DNA of 64,000 nucleotides from Sialis fuliginosa (GCA_961205875.1 OY540810.1:10478001-10542000), one strand, 5' to 3'. Shown: positions 24,251 through 36,028, counted from the stretch's first letter. Program-made: numbers and translations. Notes: generated by a model not told the origin, from the sequence alone.

Positions 24251-25417
24251 CAAAAAATATATTAAAACAATTCGATAAATATTTTGTTTACTTTCCAAAT
24301 CCTTAATGCACCATGAACATATTTAAACTTTTCTATAAAGTGAACATGCACCCCAATATTTAATAAGTATCTGCATAAAATATTAAATTCACATAACGCA
24401 AATGCAGCAAAGTTTTTAAGAGATAAGTAAAAATTATTTGAAAAAGTTTAAAAACAATCATAACCCGGAAGTAAGAGAGAGGGGCTAACTGACTATCATA
24501 TCACCAAACTTAGTATCATAAAAATATAAAAATACGACGTTAAAATAACTTGCTACTTTTCCATATTCTCAGGCCATAGTAAAAATTTTCATCAAGTATT
24601 CTTGTAGCGGAGTTTTCGTGAAAATGTGTCAATTTCCACAGATCACGTAACCAGTGGATGAAGGAAATCTCCTAGGATGCCATTTTTGAATGCCTTTTAC
24701 CGCCGTTGAATATGACGTCACTTATTTTTTTGATACCTTGGGAGAAGAGAAAAAATACACTCTTCCTGATTTACATTATAAGAATTATTTTAATGTTATT
24801 CAATTTAAAAAGCATTTTCCCTTTCTCTTCTTTTTCTTTCAAGCAATTTATATAAATTGAGATATACTATATTGACTGAATAGTTTCATTTTATCAGTTA
24901 ATTAATCTAACTGTTAAAGTTAAACTTAAAGAATATAACATGTTAATAATAGATTTAAGTATATATACACTTTTTATCGAAAATAATTAATTATTTTAAA
25001 AAAGAATCGATACAATTTCCTGAACCGTACTTTTATAAAAAAAATTCGGCAGTAGGGGGGAGGAAGAAGAGGGGATCATTTGAAAAAGATGAGAAGCAAA
25101 TATAAATACACAATATCTTATATTTATTATTGTTAATTGTTTTTATCTTTTACACCACGTTTTAATTAACATTGTTTGAAACATAAATAAACATAAATAA
25201 AATTAATCACAGTATATGAAATTTCTTTTTCATAATATAATTTCTTTTAATTATTTGCCCAATTTTGGTATAAAATTAAATTTATTATTGTAGTATTGCA
25301 TAATTATGTATCTAAAAATATATTTATGTACTAACTCCAATATTGTTTTCCAATTTTAACGTACCTATTTTATAAAATAAAAAAAGTGGTGTATACCTCA
25401 CCCACATAACAGCATGG
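24251..25417. other. AT-rich DNA, little recognised
   Basis: A patch at 24600-24740 (GATCACGTAACCAGTGGATG, TATGACGTCACTT) is GC-richer but has no frame or partner I could establish. Confidence 0.35.
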
Positions 25418-25740
25418 TTGAAGTAAAACCTGTTAGTTTCCATTAACCATGCGAATTAAATAAATAAAGTAAACGATTGTTAAATTAATAGACAAACGTA
25501 TAACTTTAACACAAAAGTCGTATACAAAACACCAACAACAATCCATCTTTCTCTTATACATTTACTCATCTCTCTCACGCAAAACTGACATAAAGTGACT
25601 TGTACGCATGCAATAATCATACATTTTTATCTTATACATCTACTCAGTCTCCTTAGTTGTTCATTTTTAAATCGTGTCTAATTTTTAAATCTGTCGAGGT
25701 CATTCCAATTCACTGTCTCGCTAAAGAAGTTTCACTTCAA
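25418..25740 (-). mobile_element. MITE TTGAAGTGAAACTTC family, copy 2
   Basis: Inverse of 18113..18484 with diverged left end TTGAAGTAAAAC and intact right end GAAGTTTCACTTCAA. Confidence 0.7.
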
Positions 25741-26502
25741 TAAGAAAGTAATAAAATTAATAATGACTCATAACTAAAATATACACAAACTATACACAAT
25801 AATAATTTAAATAATAATATTTTGCGGTTCAGTTACTCCTAGCTACATGTATACTTAATACTTAATACTGCAATGTTTTTACAATACCAGACATTTAAAA
25901 ATGTTAAATATACTAAAATCTATTACGTTAATTCATTAAATGAATTGAGATATAAAATATAATACAAGAAAACTTTTCAAACAAATTAGTTGAGTTACGT
26001 AGACATACATATTTTCAACACAATTCAAACAATTGTGTTACATTATCTTCTATGCAACTGAACCAGTAACACAGAAATTGTGTTACCCCCATTTCTCTTC
26101 GCCCTTTGTTTCCTCGGGCTATAAAGACACTTGTTCTTAGTCTATGACACGGAACGTGGGATATAACAATTGTTATATTTTTCCACCCATAATCTGTGCT
26201 TTTACCAGAATCGTAAAACAGTTTTATTTACGTCAAATATTTACAAACAATGTATTCATTTTTGCTAGTTCTATCCAGTTTTTTTTATTTTATTTTTTTA
26301 AGTTAAATTACAAATTTTTTGTATTGATTTTTAAGCAGTACAACAGATCAATTAATATTTTATTACACAAAATAATTCTAAGATCGGCTCTTATTGTTAG
26401 TATATTGTATTGCTAAACCAAATTTTTGTTTGAATCTGAATGCTATTGACTTCGTTGGGGTGCCAATCGAAGCGTCTTGACGTGATTATGATCTGAAAGA
26501 AA
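25741..26502. other. AT-rich DNA, nothing recognised
   Basis: The 90-codon frame at 26144-26416 is Phe/Ile/Leu-rich low complexity; I do not call it a gene. Confidence 0.35.
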
Positions 26503-26514
26503 GGATTTTTCGAA

Positions 26515-26890
26515 ATTCAACCCCTAAAAGGGTAAAAAGGGGTGTACATTTTTTTTTGGTCGGATTTACTTGAAACTTAGTATAAATATTCTAGAATACA
26601 AATATTGAAAAATGTATTTTAGTATTTTTTTTGTTAATTCAACCCCTAAGGGGGTAAAAAAGGGTGTAAAGTGGTTTTTTTTTGTATCGGATTGACTTTA
26701 AACTTATCATAAATATTCTACAAGACAAATAATGAAAAATGTATTTCAGTATTTTTTTGTTATACGTGCCTAAACAGCCATAGAAGGGGTGAAAGGTGAA
26801 AACCACACTCAAAATTTGAATTTTAAATATTAATAAATAAGTCTACAATTCATATTGCCTTGGAAACAAACCCAATTAAATTTAAATTGT
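26515..26890. repeat. Dispersed repeat with internal tandem duplication
   Basis: A unit of about 122 bp occurs twice in tandem (26515 and 26637), each starting ATTCAACCCCTAA followed by GGGTAAAAA.GGGTGTA. The right part (GTGCCTAAACAGCC onward) recurs at 60861..61020. The two flanks rejoin the same copy after 27088, so the DNA between is an insertion. Confidence 0.6.
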
Positions 26891-26899
26891 CAGACTAAT

Positions 26900-27073
26900 C
26901 AAATACAAATCCCCTAACCATAAAAATTGTAAGAGTTTAGACTTACACGTGTTTCAATAGCAATGCTATCATCATCAGAGTCTTAAAGACACTGAGTCAT
27001 AACCATAGTTTTTGTCTGTTGTTTGTTATTGTCAGACTAGTTACGTTTTATAAAACAAATGCAATTTAATTCT
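26900..27073 (-). mobile_element. Insertion carrying a hammerhead-like motif
   Basis: Flanked by near-repeats AATTGTCAGACTAAT (26885-26899) and AATTGTCAAATTAGT (27074-27088), 12 of 15 alike, as for a target-primed retroposon. The copy at 60861 lacks this DNA. On the minus strand 26978-26951 reads CTGATGA, a stem ATAGC/GCTAT, then GAAAC. This is the core arrangement of a hammerhead ribozyme, a feature known from Penelope-like retroelements. One unpaired base between CTGATGA and the stem departs from the canonical form. Confidence 0.45.
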
Positions 27074-28015
27074 AATTGTCAAATTAGTTATTCTAAAAAT
27101 GTGTGTTATATTATTAACATTAGGATATTAGAAAACTAATATTCATAATACAAAGATGAGTTTTATTTCTGACCAATTCCATTTAAATTTTTCATATACA
27201 TATTAAAAAAATATTCACATAAACTATACGGAAACAATAAATAATCAGTATTCAAGTATTTATAATCATACTGTGTTCGGATGTTGATTGTGTGGACCTA
27301 AAGAGTCTCACCCCACCCCAAGCTTGTTTATTTATAATTTCGTATCTAGGCATGTGGGATGTCAAAATGTAGATCTTAATTAGTAGAATATGACCCTATT
27401 TTTATATTTTTTCTAACTCAAAAATGCACCTGCGGTTCTAAACAGTCCACGTAGTACTTACTTCGAAACCCTTTTGGTATATCTCCGTGTATGTTTGACC
27501 GAATTTTACATAATTAGAAACACTTACTTACATTGTTCATATATATGGCAGCTTTTTTTGTTCATTAAAGTGTAAATAATCATTTTCAAAGTTTTATATG
27601 ACTCAGAATAGAGTTTAATGCAAAAGCGCTATCTAGATGTTAACTTGCTGAATATATTATATACATAGATGTATAATGTATATGTATAATGTACCCATTA
27701 TCAACGATATTGTATTCTTTGTAAGTAGCATGTTTAAACTAAAAAGGATTTTCAAACTTTTTGTTGAAACTCATGCACTATTGCAATTTTCAATAAACTA
27801 TCTTTAGCGAGATTAACAAAAAAACTTTATCCCAAGTGATACTGATTTTATCTTATTTTAGTAGTTACAAGAACATTGTTTCACGTTGTAACTATACCAG
27901 TGCTTTTCAAAACATTGTCTTTGTCTGTCTAATACTGCATAGTTTAAAGTTTAAATATCCCGGGAAAAAATTTCAGATCTGAAGTGATCTCGGTTGATCT
28001 TCATTTTGGAACAAA

Positions 28016-28395
28016 TCAGATCTTTTTAGATCTTTGTAGATCGTTGTAGGTCTTTGCAGATAGTTGTAGGTCTCTGTAGATCTTTGTAGATCGTGATCTT
28101 TGCAGATCGTTGTAGATCGTTGTAGGTCTTTGCAGATAGTTGTAGATATTTGCAGATCGTTATAGATATTTGCAGATCGTGATCTTAATAGATCGTTGTT
28201 GATCTTTGCAGATAGTTGTAGGTCGTTGTAGGTCGTTGCAGATCTTTGTAGATCGCTATTGATCTTTGTAAATCGTTGCAGATCTTTGCAGATCGTGATC
28301 TTTATAGATCGTTGTAGATCTTTGCAGATCGTTGTAAATCTTTACAGATCGTTGTTGATCTTTGTAGATCGTTGTACATCATTGCAGATCGTAAG
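28016..28395. repeat. 10-bp GATC tandem array
   Basis: About 37 consecutive units of consensus AGATCNTTGY (for example AGATCTTTGCAGATCGTTGT). The period is nearly constant at 10 bp, interrupted by a few AGATCGTGATC junctions. The two short overlapping frames at 28259-28554 are products of the array, not genes. Confidence 0.85.
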
Positions 28396-29116
28396 ATTGA
28401 AACGTATTGTTTGTATTTTAATCAATTTAAAAAAAATATGTGTATTTGTTATTTTAACAATACAGGCCTTAAATATCACTTAATACGTGTCTGGACTTTT
28501 TTTTTCATTTTATTAAATTTAATAATAATATCTTATGTTTCTATGCTGTATTAACAGTAAATATTGAATTTTTCTCTGTTTCGCTACTTATGGTATTCAT
28601 TATAGAAAATCGTAAATATCTCGACTCCTGTGCTAGATAGAGGGTTGTTTTGCCCCTTATACCCCTGGTATCCCGAAGTATTTTTCCCGCTGGATCGAAT
28701 GAGACCAATTACAACCCTTTATCTGTGACAGGGGGTGAGTTGTGAATTTATTTATTAATTTAATACACGGGCCTCAAATATCATTCAGTACGTTTCTGTA
28801 CAATTTTTTTTTAATTGATTAAATTATAAACAAAGTTTCTATATAGTATATGTGTATTTGTTATTTAAGGTAGACAAAAGTTTATTTATGAATAAGTAGG
28901 TACATATTATTATGTATGTATAATATATAAATATCGCAACATAGCTCTCGCCAACACAGTATTTTCACTTTCATTCGTATATAAGCCAAATCGGATCAGT
29001 TAGTAATAAGGTAATACAATACATATATGGTAGTTCTCTTCTCCAGGATTGCTCTTCGAACCCAGTTACTGCGGGAAGTCAAGCTGTGTGTGTGTACAAA
29101 AACATATAATCAAATC

Positions 29117-29258
29117 CCCGATCTACGCAGATCTGTTTTGATCTGTGTTGATCTACGCAGATCAACACAGATTTGTGTTGATCTGCGTTGATATGTTCCA
29201 AAATGGAGATCAAAACAGATCTGTAAAAATGCAGATCTGATTTGATCACTTTAGATCT
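29117..29258. repeat. Second GATC array, opposite side
   Basis: A shorter, less regular set of about 13 GATC units (GATCTGTGTTGATCTACGCA) just inside the right inverted end; the mirror partner of the 28016 array. Confidence 0.75.
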
Positions 29259-29313
29259 GAAATTTTTTCCCGGGATTTTATTTTTCAATATAAATTCGTA
29301 TTGAAGAACTATA

Positions 29314-29430
29314 ACTATACTCTATTTCATTTAAGAATGCAAGATGTCGAGTTTTTTGACGGTAAGATGCACGATTCGTACCGTCAAAACCCCGGCAACC
29401 ACTGCATTCTTAAATGAAGTAGAGTATAGT
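29314..29430. mobile_element. 117-bp nested-hairpin MITE
   Basis: The outer arms 29314-29341 and 29403-29430 (start ACTATACTCTATTTCATTTA) are 28-bp inverted repeats with one mismatch. An inner perfect pair TTTTGACGGTA / TACCGTCAAAA (29354-29364, 29379-29389) sits symmetrically with a 14-nt loop. It would fold as one near-continuous hairpin. It lies 37 bp from the GATC element. It is probably a MITE; if transcribed, a small-RNA precursor is possible. Confidence 0.7.
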
Positions 29431-29556
29431 GAAATTTATTTAGTTTTTTTTTATAACAAACATTCAAGTTGGCCATGAAAAACAAAATTGATAAACAAAA
29501 GTCGTAGAAGCAAGAATTAAAAAAGTTAAGAAAAGTACAAGCTATTATTTGCACAG

Positions 29557-29840
29557 TTAGTGTTCCGTGCCATCAACAGTTCAGCAGTTTTAAGGAAATA
29601 AACAATTAAATTGTGATAGATTTTCCTGAGCGATCCTTTTGGTGATAAACATCAATGTTTAAGCGTTTTTTCCAAAAAATGCATAAAAGTACATCATATG
29701 TATGTATATGTAATTTGTTGAATTTGTGCTTCACTAAGCTTTCATTTGACACCCTACACGATGCCCTTGAATTTTTTTCCATTTCCCAATTTAGCCTCTG
29801 AAATTAACTCCCAGAATATCTTAAAATAATAATACTACTA
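29557..29840 (+). repeat. TTAGTGTTCCGT repeat, partial copy
   Basis: TTTGCACAGTTAGTGTTCCGT is identical in context to 3021-3040. Later blocks (CAGCAGTT, AACAATTAAATT, CTCCCAGAAT) follow in the same order as in 3029..3494, and the right end is missing. Confidence 0.55.
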
Positions 29841-30926
29841 CTTCGTTGTAGAGTAAAAACCAAGTTCAAAAATGTCAAAGGAAAGTGACAGATGAATTCT
29901 TAAAACTCCAATCAATGCTACACTAAAAATGCCTTATGAAACTGTAGACAGAAAAGGTATAGCTATTAAAAAAACTCGGAATTTTTATTTTTATTTTTGG
30001 ATGCACTACCTAAATTATTTTTAGCAAGTATAAAAAAGTATAGATAAGTATAAATATTGATGTGGTAATACTTATTTCTTTTTTACAAATAATTCATCTT
30101 ATTTAACCAAAACAAAAAATCTTATAGATACTGAAATTTCCGTGCTGAAAAAATTATCTGGGACACCCAGTATAGTTTTTGTCAAATTTTAAATTCAATG
30201 TAAAAAATTAAACATAAAAAAATATTCAACTACGCTCCTGGTTTGCAGCCATGCCACTACAAGTGACGTCACTTTGTAAGGCAAACAGTGATCTTTTGGA
30301 CTAATTTAAATTGCAAATCTAAACTCATACAAGTTTCAAGTTTGAAATATACGAGATGGCTTCTTAACAAGGACATACTGAATAAAAACTCGACGTGATA
30401 AAAAGTGATCACCGACATACGCAAATATATTTTCTTTTGAATGCAATATAAGAAAAAAATTACAAGAAAGGAACTTCATCAATTTAGATACTCATATTTT
30501 TTGTTCTTACATATAATTTAGGAATAATGTACACAAATTTTCTTTGTTTTTTTTTTTTGTAAAAGAAAAGTGTTTTTCTTGGGTGTGTTTTTTGTTTATC
30601 TTATCATTAGAGAACGTGATATTTTTTTAGAAATAAAAAATATAATTTCAAAGAATTTTTATATGGCACAATTTGGAAAAATATTAATTTAATTTACCTA
30701 AAAAAAGTAAAATTTACTTGTATATTTACTCGTATATTTTACTTTTAAAAAAATAGTCATATGTTTTTTTTTAAATAGCTATTTACTTTGAGATATTAAA
30801 TATCATTTTGACATTTGCATTACATAAAAATTTAGATTTAGATTGAAATTGTCAAAAAATTAAAAATATACGAATTAATAATCATGCGCGTATTAAAATA
30901 AAAATCTTGAATAAATATTTTTAAAT

Positions 30927-31082
30927 AAAATTGTATAAAAAAATAAATGGATAACCAATGGCAGGCAGTTTATCTAAATATGTTATCGGTGTATATTACA
31001 ATTATCTGATAATTAACACCTCTGGTTGAATTTAAAACGAGGAACACTGTATTTACTTAGCAGATGTTTTTTTGTATGTTAT
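30927..31082 (+). repeat. Dispersed repeat, pair with 57684
   Basis: AAATTGTATAAAA...TAAATGG.TAACCAAT and CGAGGAA.CACTGT..ATTTACTT are shared in order with 57684..57822. Class unknown. Confidence 0.5.
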
Positions 31083-31085
31083 TTC

Positions 31086-32789
31086 ATAAAGGTTTATATT
31101 TCATTATTTTTTTATTTGTATTTTAAATAAAATATAAATAGTGTTCGATTATACATCGTTATAAGATCCATTATAAAAACACCAAACTTTCATTTTTAAT
31201 TACCATTATAATGTTCACACATAAAGTATGTAAAAACATAAAACTACATTTATTTTATAATTATAATACCTATGAACTTTGAAATTGAAAAAAAAATGTT
31301 CAAATTAGTTTCAAATCGTTTTTTTATAAATCGACCAAAAATCGTAAGCTTATTCATAAAAATAAAAAACACATTGAAATTATTAACAGTTATATTTTAT
31401 AGTCTGATGATTTTTATTGGTTATTGGTTTTACAACATTTTTTATCTTTATCATTTACAAATTTATATCATATATAAATAAGAATATAGCAATAAATGTA
31501 GTTGATAAAAACCTTATATTTTTCATCTATACATACATCAGATTAAACTGTACTGTTATGATAGAAAAAACCAACAGGATTATTGTACGAGATTTAAATT
31601 TTACAGAACGAGTATTTATGTGTATACCTATAACATTATTGTGTGAATGTATGTATCTCCATTCGTGGAACATCCATCGGAACTAGTATTTTATAAATGT
31701 AAATACACATGAGAGATTTTACTGGGCTGGATAAAAAACTCGATGAATAATTTGTCGGGGTAGTTTTTATTTAAGAATTTATTTTATATTTATTATAATT
31801 ATATTTGTATTGATATGTAGGTACCTACGTTATATTGACATATGTATAATAGTAGCCTTAGTGTATGTGTGAAACGCATGAAACTTGCAACGGATGAGTT
31901 TTGAAATTCAATAAGTAGTATTTTATTTTTATATTTTTTGACATTTGAAATGGGTGTGATTTACAACTGAGACTACCAACTAACAACTGTCAATGTCAGT
32001 GGCTTTTATTAATAAAATTTTTTTTAAAACTAAAAAAATTCAGAAATATGCGGAAATAATAAGATCAGGATCATATCAAAGAAATTAAGAATTTTTATTT
32101 TCTAATTAAATTGTACAGATAAAAATAAAAACATTGGTAGTTGTTATACATATATTACAAAGTAATGAATCCATAAAATTTATTTAATAAATATGTCAGG
32201 GGCATATTTAAAATTAATAGTTTTAAAAAAATTGTATAAAAATAATATGGAAATAGTTATAAAATTTAAAAAATCAGAAATATACGAAAATAAGTAATAG
32301 ATCAGATGCGCAATAACAAAAATTACAATTAACATTTTCTAATAAAATTTTGTAAAAATTACCTTTATAACCTATAATAAAGAATATCATTATAAAATAA
32401 TTTAATATAAAAATAATACGTTGAAAGCAAAAATGTGTAAATGAATTGTTCAAAATAATATTTTGCCCTTTTTGTAAAATATAAAAAATAATGCTAGGGG
32501 TACAATATAATATATAAAATAATATACATATTGGGTGAACACCAGTTTTCACCCGGAGCCTCGGGGTATGTATACCGTTTATCCGGGTTCCGGGTTTTGT
32601 TATAATTTGTTCGGGTTTTGTAATTATGATGACAATGAAAATAAAAAAGGTAATAAAAAATAGCAGGGAATACAAAAGTGAGTAATAGGGTGTGGAAATT
32701 TTTTAGGTATCAACGAATAAAAATAAAAAAAGGCCTTCAAGGTTTATAAAAAACAAAATCAGGTTACCTTATATACATACGAGTGTCGC
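31086..32789. other. AT-rich DNA, nothing recognised
   Basis: The open frames here (31272-31686 plus, 32274-32675 minus) are Ile/Phe/Tyr/Lys-rich, as expected from unconstrained AT-rich DNA. Confidence 0.4.
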
Positions 32790-33060
32790 AGCCGAAGGCA
32801 GAGACCCAAGTAAATTAGAGTATCTTAATATGGCGCGATTAGGGGTTGGGGCGCGATAATTTAAAATTTATGATTTTTAATTGAATTGTTTTTGTATTTT
32901 GATACGAGTTGAAAACAAACGACAATTTTGAGGGACTTGACGCGAACCACTATAAAACCGGTATCGAAATGTTAGAGAACCGTTAGAACAAGTGCATTAT
33001 TACTCTAGAAACTCTAGATGGAGGTTATATCGAAGAATAAAAGAGGTTTTTTATTTAAAA
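32790..33060 (+). promoter_or_regulatory. Promoter/poly(A)-like block, possible solo LTR
   Basis: TATAAAAC (32951-32958) is followed 78 bp later by AATAAA (33036-33041), in a locally GC-richer block that begins TGTCGCAGCCGAAGGC after an AT-rich run. A TATA box and poly(A) signal this close together are typical of an LTR U3-R. I could not find a matching second LTR or a target duplication, so an ordinary cryptic promoter is the alternative. Confidence 0.3.
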
Positions 33061-34570
33061 AAATCGTTTCTTCATTATTAGGCCAAATACTTTTCAGCCC
33101 ATATAGTTTTTCGATATTTACATCAGCATAATCGTTTTTTTACGCTATAAAACGCATCGATTAAAAAGAAGTTTAAGTTTCATTAGTTAAAAGTGAAGAT
33201 ATACACGATCAAAAATACAGGGTACCTCAAACCCATGTGCTTCTATATATCGGATTAACTATTGTACAGATATGCACAAATAATCTAATTTGTAAGCGAT
33301 GGCAACTAGTATTGCGTAATCCCTTTAGTTATAAGTTTCTGTTGGTTACATTTTTCAAAAGGGAACATTACGTAATACACGCGGAAAGACAACCGAGTAG
33401 ATTGAGAAGACTTCAGTCGTTACTACAGCGTCGAAAAGAGAACATAAAATTTTTAAAATGCAAAAAGTAAAAATCTATAAGTTTTGTAAATATTAACACT
33501 GTAATTCACGTTAAGGTTTAAATGACTCTGTAATAACGAGGAAGCTATAGGATTTTGTGTAGTTAAGAAAATGATGCTTTTTTGGTATTGTGAATGATTA
33601 GTGTATTAAATTGTTTAAGATTAGTGTATTGATTGGGTATAATTAGTGTATAAATAAAAAAATTGTAATTTAGAAATATATTTTTTATATATTTGTATAA
33701 ATGTACATTTCCGCACCCTGAGTCTGTTCCAACCTTCTAATTAAAGGAAAATTGAGCCTAAAGTTTAAAATAAATTGCAAAAACGTTACACTATAATGCT
33801 TCCCCTGAGGGTTAATACTAAATTAATACTTTTAAAAGTACTAATAAATATACAATAAAACTGTAAAATTCAAGGTTAATCATACAACTAGCATTACCTT
33901 TAATATATTATAAAATAATAAATACCCCAATAGCTTTAGTGCAAGGTTTTCAGTACATGTAATAAAACGCATTAAATATGAATACCTTACCACCGTTGAA
34001 GCGAAGCGGAGCATACAAAAAGAGGCCATTGTCATTATACTAACTACGGTTTTATAATGTGCCGTTCCATTGAGCGCAGTACACGTGTTGTATGATCTTC
34101 TAAGGAACTTGTATGATTTTCGTGTAGTTTGGATCACTTTTATTACAACTTTTATGAGACATTCCGTTAAAATACGGCATGGAGCTGATGATGTGTGTGT
34201 GTGTAACATCGTCTTACATGAACCAGAGTCACTGCACTCAGATTTTGTGTTTTACAGTGGTGGTACATTAAGGTAATAAAAAATATTTAATTTTTTTAGC
34301 AATGAATTTAAAATTTAGTAAATTTTTATTATACCATTATGTTTAAAAAGAACTTTTTTATTGAATATTTATTGTTAATCAAAACTTTTAAGTACGTTAA
34401 TTTTGAACCATACTATACCACGAGGAATGATGCGTAAGAGAATATTAAAAAAGATAACTAAAGAAGTGAATTGTATAATAAAAAAAAAATTTATTTTACA
34501 TTTTTTTTTACATGAATACTTGCAGTATGGATTATTTTTTTATTTCCTTATAAAATAAATAAAATATTAA
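33061..34570. other. AT-rich DNA, no supported gene
   Basis: The 77-codon plus frame at 33237-33470 is Arg/Leu-rich near its end but has no domain I recognise, and the overlapping frames at 33880-34276 conflict with each other. None is called. Confidence 0.3.
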
Positions 34571-34935
34571 AAATCGAGATTTTGATGCAAACATCCATTT
34601 TGACATTTCTTTAATCCATTCTGACTATTTTCGCTATAATGTATGTCTGTCGGTCTGTCAGTAGATACTGTAATGATAAATCATAAAAAGGTGAAATTTT
34701 ATATTTAGAATTAATTTTTTTCAAGGAAGAATACTTCCTTAACTCGTATCAATTTAAAATTTTTTTGAATTATTAATTTTCTAACTAGATAGTATTATTT
34801 TATAAATTAATGTCCTATTTATTTTTCTAACTTTTATGTTAATCAAAAAAAAAATTGTTTTATATAATTAGACAAAAGTACATTATACACTCAGTGCTCC
34901 ATACAAGAAAGCTCCATAGCATTCATGGCAGCTTT
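34571..34935 (+). repeat. Dispersed repeat, GATTTTGATAGAAA family copy 2
   Basis: It aligns in order with 5755..6235 (TTTTGATG..AACATCCATTTTGAC, CATTCTGACTATTTTCG, GAAATTTTATATTTA). Confidence 0.45.
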
Positions 34936-35610
34936 TTTTAATACTCGTATAATACAGAAAAATATATTTACCTATTGAAAAAAATGTGTCAATTTTTTTT
35001 TAATTCATTTTATATTTTTGATACTTTTTTGTAAAATAGTTTTTTTCCACAAATTTTTTTAAAAAACATTATTTTTTCTAGAAATAGTCGATGTAAAGAC
35101 TATTTATTTTGACGTTCTTTCATGATTGAAATTTACCAAACCTCGTTCTGTTATATTTTATAATTATAATAAACGTTTATTTTTAGAGACCAGCTAGCAA
35201 ACCTATAAGCTTCTACCCACAGACTTCTATCGCCCACATACATATAGACTTGCATACACACACACACAGTTTTCTAAATCAGTAGTTGTGGCAATATCGC
35301 GTCGACGAAAGGAACTTTGGTAGTTGAACATAACTGCTCTAAGATATGAAGACATTTTCATTGCCCTACCATTAAATGGGAAAGCTGAGAAAGTATGAGA
35401 CTATATATGTATGTGTGTGTGTTATGTGTGTGATACACGGTTATGTATCTCAGGGATCTCCAGAACATGTCCTGAAGGGTACGATCATTACCTGGAAGAA
35501 ATTATGTAGTTAGTGAATATATATATTAATATATACGTTTAGTAAATTGATTGTGGAAATGTATAACTTAACATTTATCACATAATTTTCGCATATACAT
35601 GATGGGACAT

Positions 35611-35614
35611 TTAA
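35611..35614. repeat. TTAA target duplication, left
   Basis: Pairs with 38146-38149. The empty site CATTTAAAG is preserved in the related element at 53307-53315. Confidence 0.85.
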
Positions 35615-35629
35615 CCCATTACCCGCCAA

Positions 35630-35647
35630 CGTCCCATTTTTAGGACG
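35630..35647. promoter_or_regulatory. Subterminal palindrome, left
   Basis: CGTCCCATTTTTAGGACG lies 2 bp inside the left 13-bp end. Its inverse recurs at 37998-38014, and a variant lies at 35969-35984. It is a likely transposase binding site, by analogy with the internal repeats of other piggyBac elements. Confidence 0.6.
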
Positions 35648-35834
35648 CAGATTCAACAATTTTTTTCAGAATAAATTCAACTGGTAAATGAGAAAGACTA
35701 ACATGTAAGTTAATTTTGAACTAAGTTCTTTTAAAATACACCAATAGATGTCGCCATTGTACCTATGTTATCGTGTACTGTCACTTTTAAAACATAACCT
35801 TTCACGTCAGTGAGCACGCGGTATTTAGTATTCA

Positions 35835-35842
35835 TATAAAAG
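35835..35842 (+). promoter_or_regulatory. TATA box of the transposase gene
   Basis: TATAAAAG lies 189 bp upstream of the start codon and inside the element. Transcription would start near 35865, leaving a 5' UTR that includes the predicted intron. Confidence 0.5.
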
Positions 35843-35941
35843 CCACAGAAAGTATCAAATGTGAACAATTGCAATACTAGGTCTTTTCTTATACTTCATA
35901 TTATGTGTCAGCAAAAAGACATTGTATTGAATACATTACAA

Positions 35942-36028
35942 GTAAGTTTTTTACATCTTCAAAGTTCATGTCCCTTTTTTGGGACATTGGCATAATATGA
36001 TATATCTAGTTAACATTTTACTTTTTAG
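35942..36028 (+). other. Predicted 5'-UTR intron, 87 bp
   Basis: Donor CAA|GTAAGT at 35942 and acceptor TTTACTTTTTAG at 36017-36028, two bases before the start codon. Joining the exons puts the upstream ATG at 35903 out of frame with the transposase and stops it after 14 codons. The intron therefore would not extend the protein. Confidence 0.4.
35969..35984. promoter_or_regulatory. Second palindrome, inside predicted intron
   Basis: TGTCCCTTTTTTGGGACA-type palindrome (TGTCCC, T-run, GGGACA) followed by TTGGCA. It resembles the subterminal palindromes at 35630 and 37998. Confidence 0.5.

Larger units (their letters stand above)
27957..29276. mobile_element. GATC-array element with 24-bp inverted ends
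   Basis: The ends are perfect 24-bp inverted repeats (27957-27980 and 29253-29276), starting ATCCCGGGAAAAAATTTC. Inside them both sides carry arrays of AGATC every 10 bp, and CATTTTGGAACA / TGTTCCAAAATG is also symmetric. The centre (28600-28750) resembles the retroposon tail at 49454, and a block at 28436-28545 is repeated at 28758-28870. No transposase frame exists. I see no convincing target-site duplication, so the superfamily is unassigned. Confidence 0.7.

Noticed and set aside
28016..28395. CRISPR-like array
   Set aside because: Eukaryotic context, 10-bp units, no spacers of constant length.
28259..28554. Two short plus frames in the GATC array
   Set aside because: Periodic residues follow directly from the 10-bp repeat read in frame.
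32274..32675. 133-codon minus frame
   Set aside because: Ile/Phe/Tyr-rich composition expected from AT-rich DNA, no domain or splice context.
33788..33815. CCCTGAGGG-TTAA as a piggyBac right end
   Set aside because: No matching TTAA-CCC left end upstream.
33880..34276. Overlapping frames of 109 and 68 codons on opposite strands
   Set aside because: They conflict, match nothing I recognise and have no splice or UTR support.
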